A stretch of DNA of 64,000 bases, taken from the NCBI GenBank assembly GCA_028280565.1, contig JANQLQ010000330.1, forward strand, positions 124,001 through 188,000. Reading direction: 5' to 3'. The position numbers and the translations under genes are program-made. The notes beneath the pieces were generated by a model, which saw only the letters and a list, made by a program, of their open reading frames with translations, made no database searches and had not been told where the DNA came from. Of this stretch, positions 34,943-44,159 are shown in pieces; positions within the stretch are counted from its first letter, which is position 1; every line of letters starts with the position of its first letter. This DNA is from Fulvivirga sp. Lineage in GTDB: Bacteria > Bacteroidota > Bacteroidia > Cytophagales > Cyclobacteriaceae.

Positions 34943-37339
34943 TTAATTATTCCTTCGTGAAGTCAGCCTTTTCAAAAAAGTACGTGAGTCTTTTTCTGAT
35001 GTATAATATCCTGAGCCATTACTGTATCCATAACCATAGGTGTAACCGTACTTATAGCTGTAGCCATATCCGTAACCATATTTGTTTACGGTAACATCAT
35101 TGAACAAAATACTCAAGTTTGACAGCTTACCTGCTTTATGCATTTCGTCTACATTCTTGACTGTACCAATTGGCGTATACCCTTGTCTAACGATATAAAT
35201 TGCATGATCGGCAAATTTAGCAAGTATCATCGCATCAGTTACCAACCCAATAGGGGGGCTATCGATAATTACATATTCGAATTTATTCTTCAGCAGGTCG
35301 ATCATAGGCCCCAATTTATCTCTCAGTAAAAGCTCCGAGGGATTGGGAGGAATTGTACCACTATTGATTATGAACAGATTTTCATAGGGCGAAGGTTGTA
35401 TAACATCCTCAATGGCTGCGTCGGACGACAAACAGTTGCTCAGGCCAAGGTCATTGGAAATGTCGAAGTCTTTAAATATCTTGGGTCTTCTCATGTCGCC
35501 TCCAATCAGTACGGTACGCTTTCCGGTAGAGGCAAATATCATAGCGAGATTATTAGCACAAAAGGTTTTTCCTTCTCCAGCTATGGAAGAAGTAATGAGA
35601 ATGGTCTTGTTAGGTTTGTTTTCAATAAAAAAATTAATATTCGAACGAACAGAACGAAATGATTCTGTGATAGCTGCCCTAGGAGATTTATCCACCACAA
35701 GGTTAATCCCGCTTTTATTATGTCCTATTACACCCAGAAGTGGTATTTCTGTATACTTCTCAATATCTTCCTTAAACTTTACCTTGTCATTAAAATAGTC
35801 GATCAGTAGAATCAGGCCAATAGGAAGTCCCAAACCCAAAAACAAGGCCATTAAATAATTTCTACTGGTTTTAGGCGTGATGGCACCACCAATACGTGGC
35901 GGGTTCACAATGATTACATCAGAAGTATTCGACGCTCTTGTGATACTTGCTTCTGCCTTTTTTTCCATCAAAATGAGGTATAGGCTTTCACTCAGTTTAT
36001 AGAGACGATTCAAATTAACATATTCTCTTTCGGCTCTTGGCAAAGCGACCAAGCCACCTCTAACCTGGCTTATCTGTCTGTTTAACTCACTCTTTGCCAC
36101 ATCCAGTGATCTGCGTAGAGAGCTTAACACTTCCAGGATACCTTGTTTAATTTCATTTATTTTATTGTCCATCTCGGTGACAAAAGGATTATCAGTCGTG
36201 GAGGTTCTCAATAACTGGTTTTGTTGAATCTGCAAATCTATCAATTGCTTTACAAGATCGTTTAACAGAACATGGGAAACGCCAACAGAGGCGGGAATAG
36301 TGATCTCTCTAAAATCACTCTTCTCATTCAAATAACTGGTCAGGTAATTAAAATAATTTTCCTCCAGTATCAACCTGGATTGATCATCCAGCAGCTCTTC
36401 AAGATTTTCCTGATACCTACTTACTTCACTTGATAGGCCCGAAGAAAAATTACTTTCCTTAAATCGTTGTATTTGTAATTCAAGTTGAACAAGTGAATCC
36501 GAAATGATTTCCAATTGATCGTCTATAAAGTGAACAGTACGGGTAGCCTGTTCATTTTTTTGCATCAAGTCCTGTTCTTGGTAAGTTTGGGCCAATCTTG
36601 CCAGGAAAACTGCTTCTTTATTAGGAGTAGGACCGTTCAGTGTTAAGGACAATATAGAAGCACCTTCCCTTAACCAACGAACGGTTATCCTCCCTGTATA
36701 ACCTCTTGCTATAGAGGAATAATCACGAAAAACAACGAGATATTGATCGCCATTTGATGGCAATTTATCTTTCCTGATTTTAGTGATCCTGTACCGAATA
36801 CCTTCAAAATCAAACCATTGACCAAAAGTACCCTGGAAGATTCGGTTGTTCTTATCATTCGATCCTACCACAAAATTGTTATTGTCAACAATATTGAGAT
36901 AAAAACTCCTTCCATGAGGTAAAGCGGAATTTAAGGTATCTATTTCAATCTTTATTGGCGGCCCAGGATAAATCTCAGATGTTTTGATCTCACCCTCTTT
37001 AAAAAAAGCGACATGAAAATCGAGGTTCTCTACGGTTTTTCTGATCAGGGGATATGAGCTAAGCAAAATCTCTTCATTGTGATAATTTTTCCCAGTCATA
37101 AAGCCTCTACTGTTGTAGATCAGATCGGAAATTGCGTTGTCCTGTTCTTGCTGATCTTTGATCAGGATGGTCATAGACACCGGATAGATCTTAACTGTAT
37201 AGCGGTTGATAAGGTACGCAATGGTCAGGGTAATCACTAAACTTAAAATTATCCAATACCAATATTTCAGTATTAGGAAGAATATCCTTCTGATATCCGT
37301 TACAGACTCCTGGTGATTCATGGTATTAGCTTCCTGCAT
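34943..37339 (-). CDS. wzc: Wzc-like polysaccharide co-polymerase / BY-type tyrosine autokinase
   Basis: 798 residues. The N-terminal Wzz domain has a membrane helix (WYWIILSLVITLTIAYLI), a long periplasmic coiled-coil region (about 280-480) and a second helix (YLMALFLGLGLPIGLILLID). The cytoplasmic BY-kinase has Walker A SSIAGEGKTFCANN, Walker A' VLIGGDMRRP and Walker B YVIIDSPP. The C-terminal tail has 12 tyrosines in Gly-Tyr repeats (KYGYGYGYSYKYGYTYGYGY), the autophosphorylation cluster. ATG at 37339; the ATG at 37321 is an alternative. Works with the Wza-like outer-membrane protein to control chain length and export. Confidence 0.95.
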   Translation of the reverse strand: MQEANTMNHQESVTDIRRIFFLILKYWYWIILSLVITLTIAYLINRYTVKIYPVSMTILIKDQQEQDNAISDLIYNSRGFMTGKNYHNEEILLSSYPLIRKTVENLDFHVAFFKEGEIKTSEIYPGPPIKIEIDTLNSALPHGRSFYLNIVDNNNFVVGSNDKNNRIFQGTFGQWFDFEGIRYRITKIRKDKLPSNGDQYLVVFRDYSSIARGYTGRITVRWLREGASILSLTLNGPTPNKEAVFLARLAQTYQEQDLMQKNEQATRTVHFIDDQLEIISDSLVQLELQIQRFKESNFSSGLSSEVSRYQENLEELLDDQSRLILEENYFNYLTSYLNEKSDFREITIPASVGVSHVLLNDLVKQLIDLQIQQNQLLRTSTTDNPFVTEMDNKINEIKQGILEVLSSLRRSLDVAKSELNRQISQVRGGLVALPRAEREYVNLNRLYKLSESLYLILMEKKAEASITRASNTSDVIIVNPPRIGGAITPKTSRNYLMALFLGLGLPIGLILLIDYFNDKVKFKEDIEKYTEIPLLGVIGHNKSGINLVVDKSPRAAITESFRSVRSNINFFIENKPNKTILITSSIAGEGKTFCANNLAMIFASTGKRTVLIGGDMRRPKIFKDFDISNDLGLSNCLSSDAAIEDVIQPSPYENLFIINSGTIPPNPSELLLRDKLGPMIDLLKNKFEYVIIDSPPIGLVTDAMILAKFADHAIYIVRQGYTPIGTVKNVDEMHKAGKLSNLSILFNDVTVNKYGYGYGYSYKYGYTYGYGYSNGSGYYTSEKDSRTFLKRLTSRRNN

Positions 37340-37351
37340 TTGAGGAGATTG

Positions 37352-38143
37352 TCAATTTATTAAATTAAAGGTGAGCAGCAGTAAAGACAGTGACGAAACC
37401 ACCAACGTCAAATTCTGACCAAAATACTGTCTGAATGGCTTTTGTTTCAGCGGAGGTATAATGATGACGTCATTGTTGTGAATATAGTAAAAAGGAGAAT
37501 TTACTAAATTTTCATCCAGAAGATCAACGTAAATCACATTCACCTCACCATTTTCATGACGGAGTATTTTGACATTATTACGATCTGCAAGATCGTCCAG
37601 ACCACCTGCCAAACCTATGGCTTCTATGATATTTGTCCTGTTGTTGAAGATTGAGATTGTTCCTTCATTAGTAACTTCTCCCAGCAAGGTAATCCGATAA
37701 TTCAATAACCTAATATTTACCACAGGCTCCTTTAAAAAATCGTTGGCCTTTTCCTGTAATAGTTTTTGAGCCTCAAAAATAGTGAGTCCAGCAACTCTAA
37801 TCTTACCAACTACAGGAAATTCAATTTCACCCATGTAATCCACCAGATGTCCGGCCAGAACGGCTCCACCCTGCTGCGCCTGAAAGTTCATATTCGTTAC
37901 ATTCTGATCATTAAAAAAATCATACTCTTCTTCAGTTAAACTTAAAACTCTTACAGACAATATATCTTCAGGCTGTATCCTGTAATCAAACTGCCGTGGT
38001 TTATAAATTCTTAAAACCGTATCCAGCGTAACATCATCCTTCTTAAGCTCATCACGATATTGAAGCAAAACCGTTTTCTTATTAGGCACACAAGCTCCAA
38101 AAAAAACAACACTGAAAAGAACGAAAACTAATCCTTTGGACAT
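37352..38143 (-). CDS. wza: Wza-like outer-membrane polysaccharide export lipoprotein
   Basis: 264 residues from ATG 38143. A lipoprotein signal, GLVFVLFSVVFFGAC with the lipid-attached Cys18, is followed by the Poly_export domain (YRIQPEDILSVRVL, VGKIRVAGLTIFEAQKLL) and an SLBB domain (LLGEVTNEGTISIFNN and IEAIGLAGGLDDLA). A C-terminal hydrophobic helix (LTLVVSSLSLLLLTFNL) is present. It forms the outer-membrane exit channel. A frame up to 38176 overlaps kdsA and is rejected. Adjacent to wzc in the usual order. Confidence 0.93.
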   Translation of the reverse strand: MSKGLVFVLFSVVFFGACVPNKKTVLLQYRDELKKDDVTLDTVLRIYKPRQFDYRIQPEDILSVRVLSLTEEEYDFFNDQNVTNMNFQAQQGGAVLAGHLVDYMGEIEFPVVGKIRVAGLTIFEAQKLLQEKANDFLKEPVVNIRLLNYRITLLGEVTNEGTISIFNNRTNIIEAIGLAGGLDDLADRNNVKILRHENGEVNVIYVDLLDENLVNSPFYYIHNNDVIIIPPLKQKPFRQYFGQNLTLVVSSLSLLLLTFNLIN

Positions 38144-38150
38144 AATTGGA

Positions 38151-39002
38151 TTACAAAACATTCTGCGAATTAACATATCCCTGCCCTACTTCCCAAACTT
38201 TCTTTATCATCTTTAAAAAATCCTCTATTTCGCCTAGCGGTATCATATTAGGGCCGTCACTCAAGGCTTTTGAGGGGTTAGGATGGGTCTCTATGAAAAA
38301 GCCATCCACACCCGCAGCTGCAGCAGCACGGGCTAGGTAAGGGGCAAACTCTCGCTGCCCTCCGGAAGAGCCTCCTGCTGCCCCCGGTTGTTGCACACTG
38401 TGGGTGACATCAAAAACCACTGGTGAAAACTGCCTCATGGTGGGTAATGCCCTCATATCGACCACCAGGTTATGATAACCAAAAGAAGCTCCCCTTTCCG
38501 TTAAGAAAACATTCTCGTTACCTGCTTCGCGTACCTTGTTTACCGCATATTTCATATCTGCCGGGGCCATGAATTGTCCTCGTTTTACTTTCACTGCCTT
38601 ACCCGTTTTCGCTGCGGCTAAAAGCAGGTCTGTCTGGCGGCAAAGAAAGGCCGGTATTTGGAGAACATCAGCAATTTCTGCTACTTCATCGGCCTGGTAG
38701 GACTCGTGTATATCGGTAACTAACGGAACCTCTAAGTCTTTTTTCACCCGGGAGAGAATATCAAGCCCCTTCTCCATGCCGCCACCCCGGTAAGAGTTTA
38801 CAGAGGTACGATTGGCTTTGTCAAAAGACGCTTTGAAAACATAGTGTATATCCAATTGTGCACAAAGCTCCTTTACTCTTTCGCCAGTTTCCATGCAGAT
38901 TTCATAGCTTTCGGCAGCACAAGGGCCTGCAAAGAGGACCATCTTCCCGGAACCTAATACAATGTCACTACTGATCTTAACTGGTTGTTGAAAAATTTCC
39001 AT
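38151..39002 (-). CDS. kdsA: 3-deoxy-8-phosphooctulonate (Kdo-8-P) synthase
   Basis: 283 residues with full KdsA conservation: VLFAGPCAAESYEICME, FKASFDKANRTSVNSYRG, PLVTDIHESYQADEVAEI, VKRGQFMAPADMKYAVNK, FDVTHSVQQPG and GFFIETHPNPSKALSDGPNM. It condenses phosphoenolpyruvate with arabinose-5-phosphate. Whether the Kdo goes to LPS core or capsule is open; the neighbouring kdsC supports a complete Kdo route. ATG at 39002. Confidence 0.97.
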   Translation of the reverse strand: MEIFQQPVKISSDIVLGSGKMVLFAGPCAAESYEICMETGERVKELCAQLDIHYVFKASFDKANRTSVNSYRGGGMEKGLDILSRVKKDLEVPLVTDIHESYQADEVAEIADVLQIPAFLCRQTDLLLAAAKTGKAVKVKRGQFMAPADMKYAVNKVREAGNENVFLTERGASFGYHNLVVDMRALPTMRQFSPVVFDVTHSVQQPGAAGGSSGGQREFAPYLARAAAAAGVDGFFIETHPNPSKALSDGPNMIPLGEIEDFLKMIKKVWEVGQGYVNSQNVL

Positions 39003-39004
39003 TT

Positions 39005-40093
39005 TTAAGCAATACTCAATAAATGTTCAACAATCCTTCCTGAAGTCTTACCATCCCAAAGATAAGGGATGCCTCCTTTTTTCCAATTCCCGTTCATTAA
39101 CCGCTCTAAGGCAGGTTTTAGAGCTTTTGGGTCAGTTCCTAAAAGTTCATTCGTCCCTTCTTCTATGGTTTCCGGCCGCTCCGTGGAATCCCTGAGTGTC
39201 ATGCAGGGCACCCCCAAGACCGTGGCCTCCTCGGTAATGCCTCCTGAATCGGTTATTATGGCCATGCAGTTCTTTAACAGGAAGATAAACTCAAGGTACC
39301 CCATTGGTTCTATGGCATGTAAATTATTATATTTTAGAGCATCCAAGTCTAGCATCTTCCGGGTGCGCGGATGGATAGGGAAAATTACCGGGACATTACT
39401 TGCCGAACTGCACACTTCTCTAATTATCTCCAAAAGGTTTTTGCCATCGTCAACGTTAGAAGGTCTATGCAGGGTCATCAAAATGAACTTTCTCTCTTCA
39501 AGGCTTACTTTATTCCATATACCAGGCTGTACTAACCTATCTAAATTCCCCAACAAAGAATCGATCATAGTATTCCCCACGTAAACGATCTTTTCCCGGG
39601 GCACTCCTTGATTTTTCAAATTCTCATTCGCATATTTTGAGGTAGTATAAAAATAATCCGTGATCGAATCAGTCACCACCCGGTTTACTTCTTCCGGCAT
39701 TCGCCAATCCCCGGAGCGAATACCCCCTTCGACATGAACTACTAATACTCCCGACTTTTTGGCCGTTATAGCACAGGCCATAGTAGAAGTAACATCTCCT
39801 ACTACAAGGCAGACCTCGGGCTTTTTTTCATCCAGCACTTTTTCATAACCTGTCATGATCTTGGCCGTCTGCTCCGCTTGGCTTCCAGATCCCACACCTA
39901 AATTGACATCCGGGGTTGGAATATTAAGCTGCTCGAAAAAGTCTCCCGACATTTTCTTATCATAATGCTGGCCGGTATGTACCAGTCGAAAAGACAAACG
40001 ACTTCCGGCATCTTGTTCTTTTTTTATCGCTTTAATAATGGGGGCTATCTTCATAAAATTCGGACGGGCCCCAGCGACCAGGTCTATAAGCAT
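39005..40093 (-). CDS. wecB: UDP-N-acetylglucosamine 2-epimerase (non-hydrolysing)
   Basis: 362 residues with the family landmarks: GARPNFMKIAPI at the start, LVHTGQHYDKKMSGDFFEQL, VHVEGGIRSGDWRMPEEVNR, ILMTLHRPSNVD, IFPIHPRTRK and ITDSGGITEEATVLGVPCMTLR. It interconverts UDP-GlcNAc and UDP-ManNAc. It lies between kdsA and kdsC. The gene overlaps kdsC by 10 bases, so the three form one transcription unit. Confidence 0.96.
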   Translation of the reverse strand: MLIDLVAGARPNFMKIAPIIKAIKKEQDAGSRLSFRLVHTGQHYDKKMSGDFFEQLNIPTPDVNLGVGSGSQAEQTAKIMTGYEKVLDEKKPEVCLVVGDVTSTMACAITAKKSGVLVVHVEGGIRSGDWRMPEEVNRVVTDSITDYFYTTSKYANENLKNQGVPREKIVYVGNTMIDSLLGNLDRLVQPGIWNKVSLEERKFILMTLHRPSNVDDGKNLLEIIREVCSSASNVPVIFPIHPRTRKMLDLDALKYNNLHAIEPMGYLEFIFLLKNCMAIITDSGGITEEATVLGVPCMTLRDSTERPETIEEGTNELLGTDPKALKPALERLMNGNWKKGGIPYLWDGKTSGRIVEHLLSIA

Positions 40094-40629
40094 TCTTTTA
40101 CAATCTGTTTAAGTGCACCTTGCGAGGCCAAGACAAGGTCTGCCACCTCTCGTACCACACCCTGCCCTCCTTTACAAGAGGCAACGAGATCTACATGATC
40201 TTTGATATACCCGGGAGCGTCAGAGGGCGATACACTAAGCCCCACCCTTACTAACGATTTTAAGTCGATAAGATCATCCCCGATATAACAGGTCTCGTGA
40301 TCTTTCAAGCCCAATTGATCAATCTCTTTTTTTAAGATCATCCATTTGTCACGTATACCTTGGTAGAAAAAATCCAGTTTTAATTCTTCGCATCTTTTCT
40401 GTACCAGTTGGGAGGTCCTGCCGGTAATTGCACCGGTCAGGATACCATAATTTTTAAGGTGTTTGATGATGAGACCATCTTTGACGTTAAACTGCTTTAA
40501 TTCATCTCCTGTGTTACTGTATATGATCTCTCCACCGGTTAATACGCCATCAACATCAAAGACCACGGCTTTTATTTTGGACGCCTTTGCCATTTGACCA
40601 GGAGTATACTTGTTCAGGATGAGTTCCAT
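40084..40629 (-). CDS. kdsC: Kdo-8-phosphate phosphatase (HAD-III), KdsC
   Basis: HAD-superfamily cap-less phosphatase: KAVVFDVDGVLTGGEI (nucleophile Asp), FNVKDGLIIKHLKNYGI, GAITGRTSQLVQKRCEEL, YIGDDLIDLKSLVRVG, and the KdsC-type SPSDAPGYIKDHVDLVASCKGGQGVVRE tail given here only as a description of the region 40140-40240. It removes phosphate from Kdo-8-P. The frame is open to a TTG at 40671, but the ATG at 40629 is better (182 residues); another ATG lies at 40593. It is the first gene of the minus-strand locus and its promoter must lie in 40630-40761. Confidence 0.93.
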   Translation of the reverse strand: MELILNKYTPGQMAKASKIKAVVFDVDGVLTGGEIIYSNTGDELKQFNVKDGLIIKHLKNYGILTGAITGRTSQLVQKRCEELKLDFFYQGIRDKWMILKKEIDQLGLKDHETCYIGDDLIDLKSLVRVGLSVSPSDAPGYIKDHVDLVASCKGGQGVVREVADLVLASQGALKQIVKECL

Positions 40630-40761
40630 GGGGTTGAAAAATCGCCCAAATATAACAGGATTATTTTCCAAAGTATCATCAAATCAGTATTTGTGCGATC
40701 GCAGGTTGCCTGATATTGAAATATTTAATTTATTTTAACGGATCAATCAATTCATTATTGG

Positions 40762-43188
40762 ATGAGGCTCATCAAATTAATTGTTTCTTTATCAATCACC
40801 ATTTTCCTTATTTATGCTCTCAACAACCGGTTCGTGATCCAGGGCAGCCCTGTCCCGCCTCTTGGTAAATTCTTAGATCCCTTCCATGGGTTTTGGCAAA
40901 ATGCGGAATCGGACTCATTACCTTATGCGGAGCGAATTGACATTAACGGCTTGCAGGATGCTGTCCAGGTGTATTATGATGACCATGGCATCCCTCATAT
41001 TTTTGCCCAAAATGACCATGACCTGTACATGGCCCAAGGGTATGTAGTGGCGCAACACCGTCTCTGGCAAATGGATTTCCAAACTTACGCAGCAGCCGGA
41101 CGCATATCTGAACTTATCGGCGAAGTAGGCCTCAATTTTGACCGGCTACAAAGAAGGAAGGGTATGGTATATGGCGCCGAAAAGTCGGCCAAAGCTATGG
41201 AAAGCAATAGTTCACTAAAAGCGCATGTGGAAGCCTACACGCAAGGGGTGAATGAATACATCTCATCCCTATCCTACAAAGACCTGCCGTTGGAGTATAA
41301 ATTACTCAATTACTCTCCAGAACCTTGGTCCCTATTAAAATCAGCGCTGCTGCTTCAGTACATGACTGATAACTTGACCGGTTGGGACCGCGACGTACAA
41401 AATACACAGGCGTACTGGAAACTTGGCGAAGAAACATTCTACAAACTATTTCCACAATGGCCGGCGGGGATAGACCCGGTAGCCCAGTCGCCTGCTCAAT
41501 GGCCTTTCGAAGCGTTCAAAAAAGAGCGCCCGGATTCAATTGCAATCGCGCAGACCATGATCAAAAAGGTGCATCCTATGCCTGATCCTGACAATGGTAG
41601 TAATAATTGGGCCGTGGCTGCATGGAAAACAAAAAATGGGGCCTCTATTTTGGCCAACGACATGCACCTAGGGTTAAATGCCCCTTCCCTATGGTTTATG
41701 GTCCAGCTACACTCGCCGACCACGAATGTTATGGGGTTCGCCCTCGCCGGCAATATTGGGGTAGTAGCGGGGTTCAATGAAAACATTGCATGGGGTTTTA
41801 CAGACGTGTCCAGGGATGAACGGGATTGGTATGCGATCTCATTCACCGATGCTACGCAATCGGCCTATGTCTATGATGGTCAAGAGCGGGAAATTCAAAA
41901 ACATTATGAAACCATCAAGATCAGGGACGGCCATCCTTACATGGATACTGTTCTTTATACCCACTACGGCCCCATTGTGTATGATCATAATTTCTTAAGT
42001 GAAAACGGGCGAGACTACCTTGCTTTAAAATGGATCGGTCATCATCCATCCAGGGTACAAGAAGCATTGTTGGGGTTAAACCGGGCTACAAGATATGATG
42101 ATTATGTAGAAGCGCTTACCAAATGGGATGCTCCCAGCCAACATGTGGCTTTTGCCTCTACCCGGGGTGAAGTGGCTATAAGGGTACAAGGGTTATTCCC
42201 CTTACGATTTAAGGACCAAGGGCTCTATGTAATGGATGGTACAGATCCTGCCTTTGAATGGGGAGACTTTGTTCCTACCACGCATTACCCCTACCAGTAT
42301 AACCCAGGGCGTGGATTTATTAGTTCAGCTAATCAACATTCGGTAGACGGGGATTATCCCTATAACATGGGCTGGTTGAATATGGAGCATTATAGAAACC
42401 GGAGGATCAATAACGTGTTGAATGCCTATGATAGTGGCAGCGTTACGCCTAGTGATATGATGGCTCTACAAAACGATGCTTATGGCATCCGGCCTGCCGA
42501 GGCGCTACCGATCTTTATCGATTCCCTAGGGACTGGGAAGCATGCCAATGTTATAAAATCTCTCCAGGAATGGGATTACATCTACTCAGTCGGCTCGAAA
42601 GCGCCTACCTATTTCGAAGCTTGGTGGCGTCAATTTGAAGACCTGTTATGGGATGAGTTAAAGTCAGACTCGCTCTCTTTAAGCTATCCTTCCGACTACC
42701 AAACGATAGCGTTACTTAAAAATGGTTTTCCAGCAGAGTTCTATGATCACCAGGGCACACCGGGAAAAGAAACTTTGCAAGACATTTTGGCTATGAGCCT
42801 TGACTCCGCCGTGGCGGTTATCAAAGCTTGGGAGCAAGAAAAGGCTATGGAAGCCACATGGGGCAATTATAAAAATACATCGGTGGTGCATTTGGCCCGG
42901 ATACCTGCTTTAGGCGTATATAATATCCAAGTAGATGGCCAGTCCAAAACGGTAAACTCCACTAAGCCGAACCATGGCCCCTCACAACGTATCGTAGTGG
43001 AAATGACCTCCCCGCCACAGGCTTGGGCCATCTTACCCGGTGGGCAGTCAGGAAACCCGGGGAACCCACTTTACAATAACATGATCTCATTATGGAGAGA
43101 TGGAGAATATCTAAAGCTCAACTTTATGCTGGATGCCGATCCACAACAAGATCACCCTTTAGTCCAAACGTTTAATCCTGGAAAATGA
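40762..43188 (+). CDS. Penicillin-acylase-family (S45) Ntn hydrolase
   Basis: 808 residues. The N-terminus is a signal anchor (LIKLIVSLSITIFLIYAL). The proenzyme pattern is complete: alpha-chain motif YYDDHGIPHIFAQNDHDLYM and YVVAQHRLWQMDF, a spacer, then DNGSNNWAVAAWKT where Ser280 is the new N-terminal nucleophile after self-cleavage. The beta chain follows, with ANDMHLGLNAPSLWF and NIAWGFTDVSRDERDWY. S45 enzymes hydrolyse amide bonds of penicillins, acyl-homoserine lactones or other N-acyl amines; the substrate here is unknown. It diverges from kdsC with a 132-base shared upstream region. Confidence 0.95.
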   Translation: MRLIKLIVSLSITIFLIYALNNRFVIQGSPVPPLGKFLDPFHGFWQNAESDSLPYAERIDINGLQDAVQVYYDDHGIPHIFAQNDHDLYMAQGYVVAQHRLWQMDFQTYAAAGRISELIGEVGLNFDRLQRRKGMVYGAEKSAKAMESNSSLKAHVEAYTQGVNEYISSLSYKDLPLEYKLLNYSPEPWSLLKSALLLQYMTDNLTGWDRDVQNTQAYWKLGEETFYKLFPQWPAGIDPVAQSPAQWPFEAFKKERPDSIAIAQTMIKKVHPMPDPDNGSNNWAVAAWKTKNGASILANDMHLGLNAPSLWFMVQLHSPTTNVMGFALAGNIGVVAGFNENIAWGFTDVSRDERDWYAISFTDATQSAYVYDGQEREIQKHYETIKIRDGHPYMDTVLYTHYGPIVYDHNFLSENGRDYLALKWIGHHPSRVQEALLGLNRATRYDDYVEALTKWDAPSQHVAFASTRGEVAIRVQGLFPLRFKDQGLYVMDGTDPAFEWGDFVPTTHYPYQYNPGRGFISSANQHSVDGDYPYNMGWLNMEHYRNRRINNVLNAYDSGSVTPSDMMALQNDAYGIRPAEALPIFIDSLGTGKHANVIKSLQEWDYIYSVGSKAPTYFEAWWRQFEDLLWDELKSDSLSLSYPSDYQTIALLKNGFPAEFYDHQGTPGKETLQDILAMSLDSAVAVIKAWEQEKAMEATWGNYKNTSVVHLARIPALGVYNIQVDGQSKTVNSTKPNHGPSQRIVVEMTSPPQAWAILPGGQSGNPGNPLYNNMISLWRDGEYLKLNFMLDADPQQDHPLVQTFNPGK

Positions 43189-43550
43189 AGTTTCTATTAC
43201 AACTCGTTCTAACGGCTGCTTTAAGTGCCATTTTACAAACTTTTTTACCCTTTTGGGTCATTGCCCCGGCAGCTTTTAGTGTAAGCATGATTTTCGCGCG
43301 TAATGGCTTTGTTTCTTTCATCAATGGTTTCCTGTCCATAGCACTATTATGGGGCATAATGGCCTACACCATAGACGCCCAAACGTCATCAATCCTTACC
43401 AGCAAAATTGCCGCTGTTTTCTCGCTGAGTAGCGGTTTATTGGTCCTTGTCGTGGCCATTATTGGTGGACTGCTGGGTGGCTTCAGCGCTTTGACGGGAT
43501 GCTTATTCGGGTCACTTTTCCGGCGGGAAAGGCAGGCTAAACTTTATTGA
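43185..43550 (+). CDS. Small hydrophobic membrane protein
   Basis: 121 residues with about four membrane segments (LLQLVLTAALSAILQTFLPF, VSFINGFLSIALLWGIMAYT, VVAIIGGLLGGFSALTGCLF). A Gly-rich last helix and a basic end (FRRERQAK) put the C-terminus in the cytoplasm. ATGA overlap with the acylase stop points to co-translation and perhaps a common job at the membrane. No family is recognised. Confidence 0.8.
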   Translation: MKFLLQLVLTAALSAILQTFLPFWVIAPAAFSVSMIFARNGFVSFINGFLSIALLWGIMAYTIDAQTSSILTSKIAAVFSLSSGLLVLVVAIIGGLLGGFSALTGCLFGSLFRRERQAKLY

Positions 43551-43563
43551 GGCACAGTAAGAT

Positions 43564-43588
43564 AGACGGTCGAAAATAACGACCGTCT
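43564..43588. terminator. Hairpin between convergent genes
   Basis: AGACGGTCG and its exact complement CGACCGTCT form a 9-bp stem with a 7-base loop (AAAATAA), located between the ends of the plus-strand membrane protein and the minus-strand lipoprotein. The position between convergent stops supports a bidirectional terminator, although no strong T-run follows. Confidence 0.6.
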
Positions 43589-43599
43589 AAACATCTTCA

Positions 43600-44121
43600 T
43601 TAATCTTGAATGATTACACCGGAAGCTACGAAGGTGATCTCATTCTTAGGCTCCGTGATGGCATCAATTTCTTGCTGGCTTTTGCCTTCGTCTTTGGCAA
43701 AGTGACGCAAGGTTTCTACGTCGGTCGTCACTTTTTGTGCATAACCTTCTATGATAGCCGTTTTCCCTTCTACTCCCTCTTTCGGTACAAAAAAGCCATA
43801 GTCTTTAAAAGTTACACGCATCTGTTCCTCATCGGTAAGCACTAAATTCATCCAGCAGCCCTTCATTGCACACGTTTTGAGGATCTCGCTCTTTACTTTA
43901 ATGGCTACGGAGTCACTTCCCTCCAGTTCCGCTAATAGCTGCGTGGTAGTTACGGCATTTTCACCGGAAATTTCGCCGCCAAAGTTGCCTGTGAGTTTCA
44001 CCTCGGCTACAGGTTCTTCTGCCACCTCCGTGGTAGTGTCCGCGGTTTCTTGCTTTTGTGGAGAACAAGCTACCGCCAATAGTAAAACCAAGAATTTGAG
44101 ATTTAACTTTTTCATTTTCAT
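43600..44121 (-). CDS. DUF4920-like periplasmic lipoprotein
   Basis: 173 residues. MKMKKLNLKFLVLLLAVACS is a lipoprotein signal (lipobox AVAC). A Thr/Glu-rich linker and a compact domain follow, with VKSEILKTCAMKGCWMNLVL, the Cys-x3-KGCWM motif characteristic of DUF4920 proteins, and VTFKDYGFFVPKEGVEGK. The two cysteines suggest metal or redox function, which is not established. The gene lies 38 bases downstream of the M28 peptidase and is probably co-transcribed. Confidence 0.82.
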   Translation of the reverse strand: MKMKKLNLKFLVLLLAVACSPQKQETADTTTEVAEEPVAEVKLTGNFGGEISGENAVTTTQLLAELEGSDSVAIKVKSEILKTCAMKGCWMNLVLTDEEQMRVTFKDYGFFVPKEGVEGKTAIIEGYAQKVTTDVETLRHFAKDEGKSQQEIDAITEPKNEITFVASGVIIQD

Positions 44122-44159
44122 ATTCTTTTAGGTCAATGACAATATTAATCACTTACATG

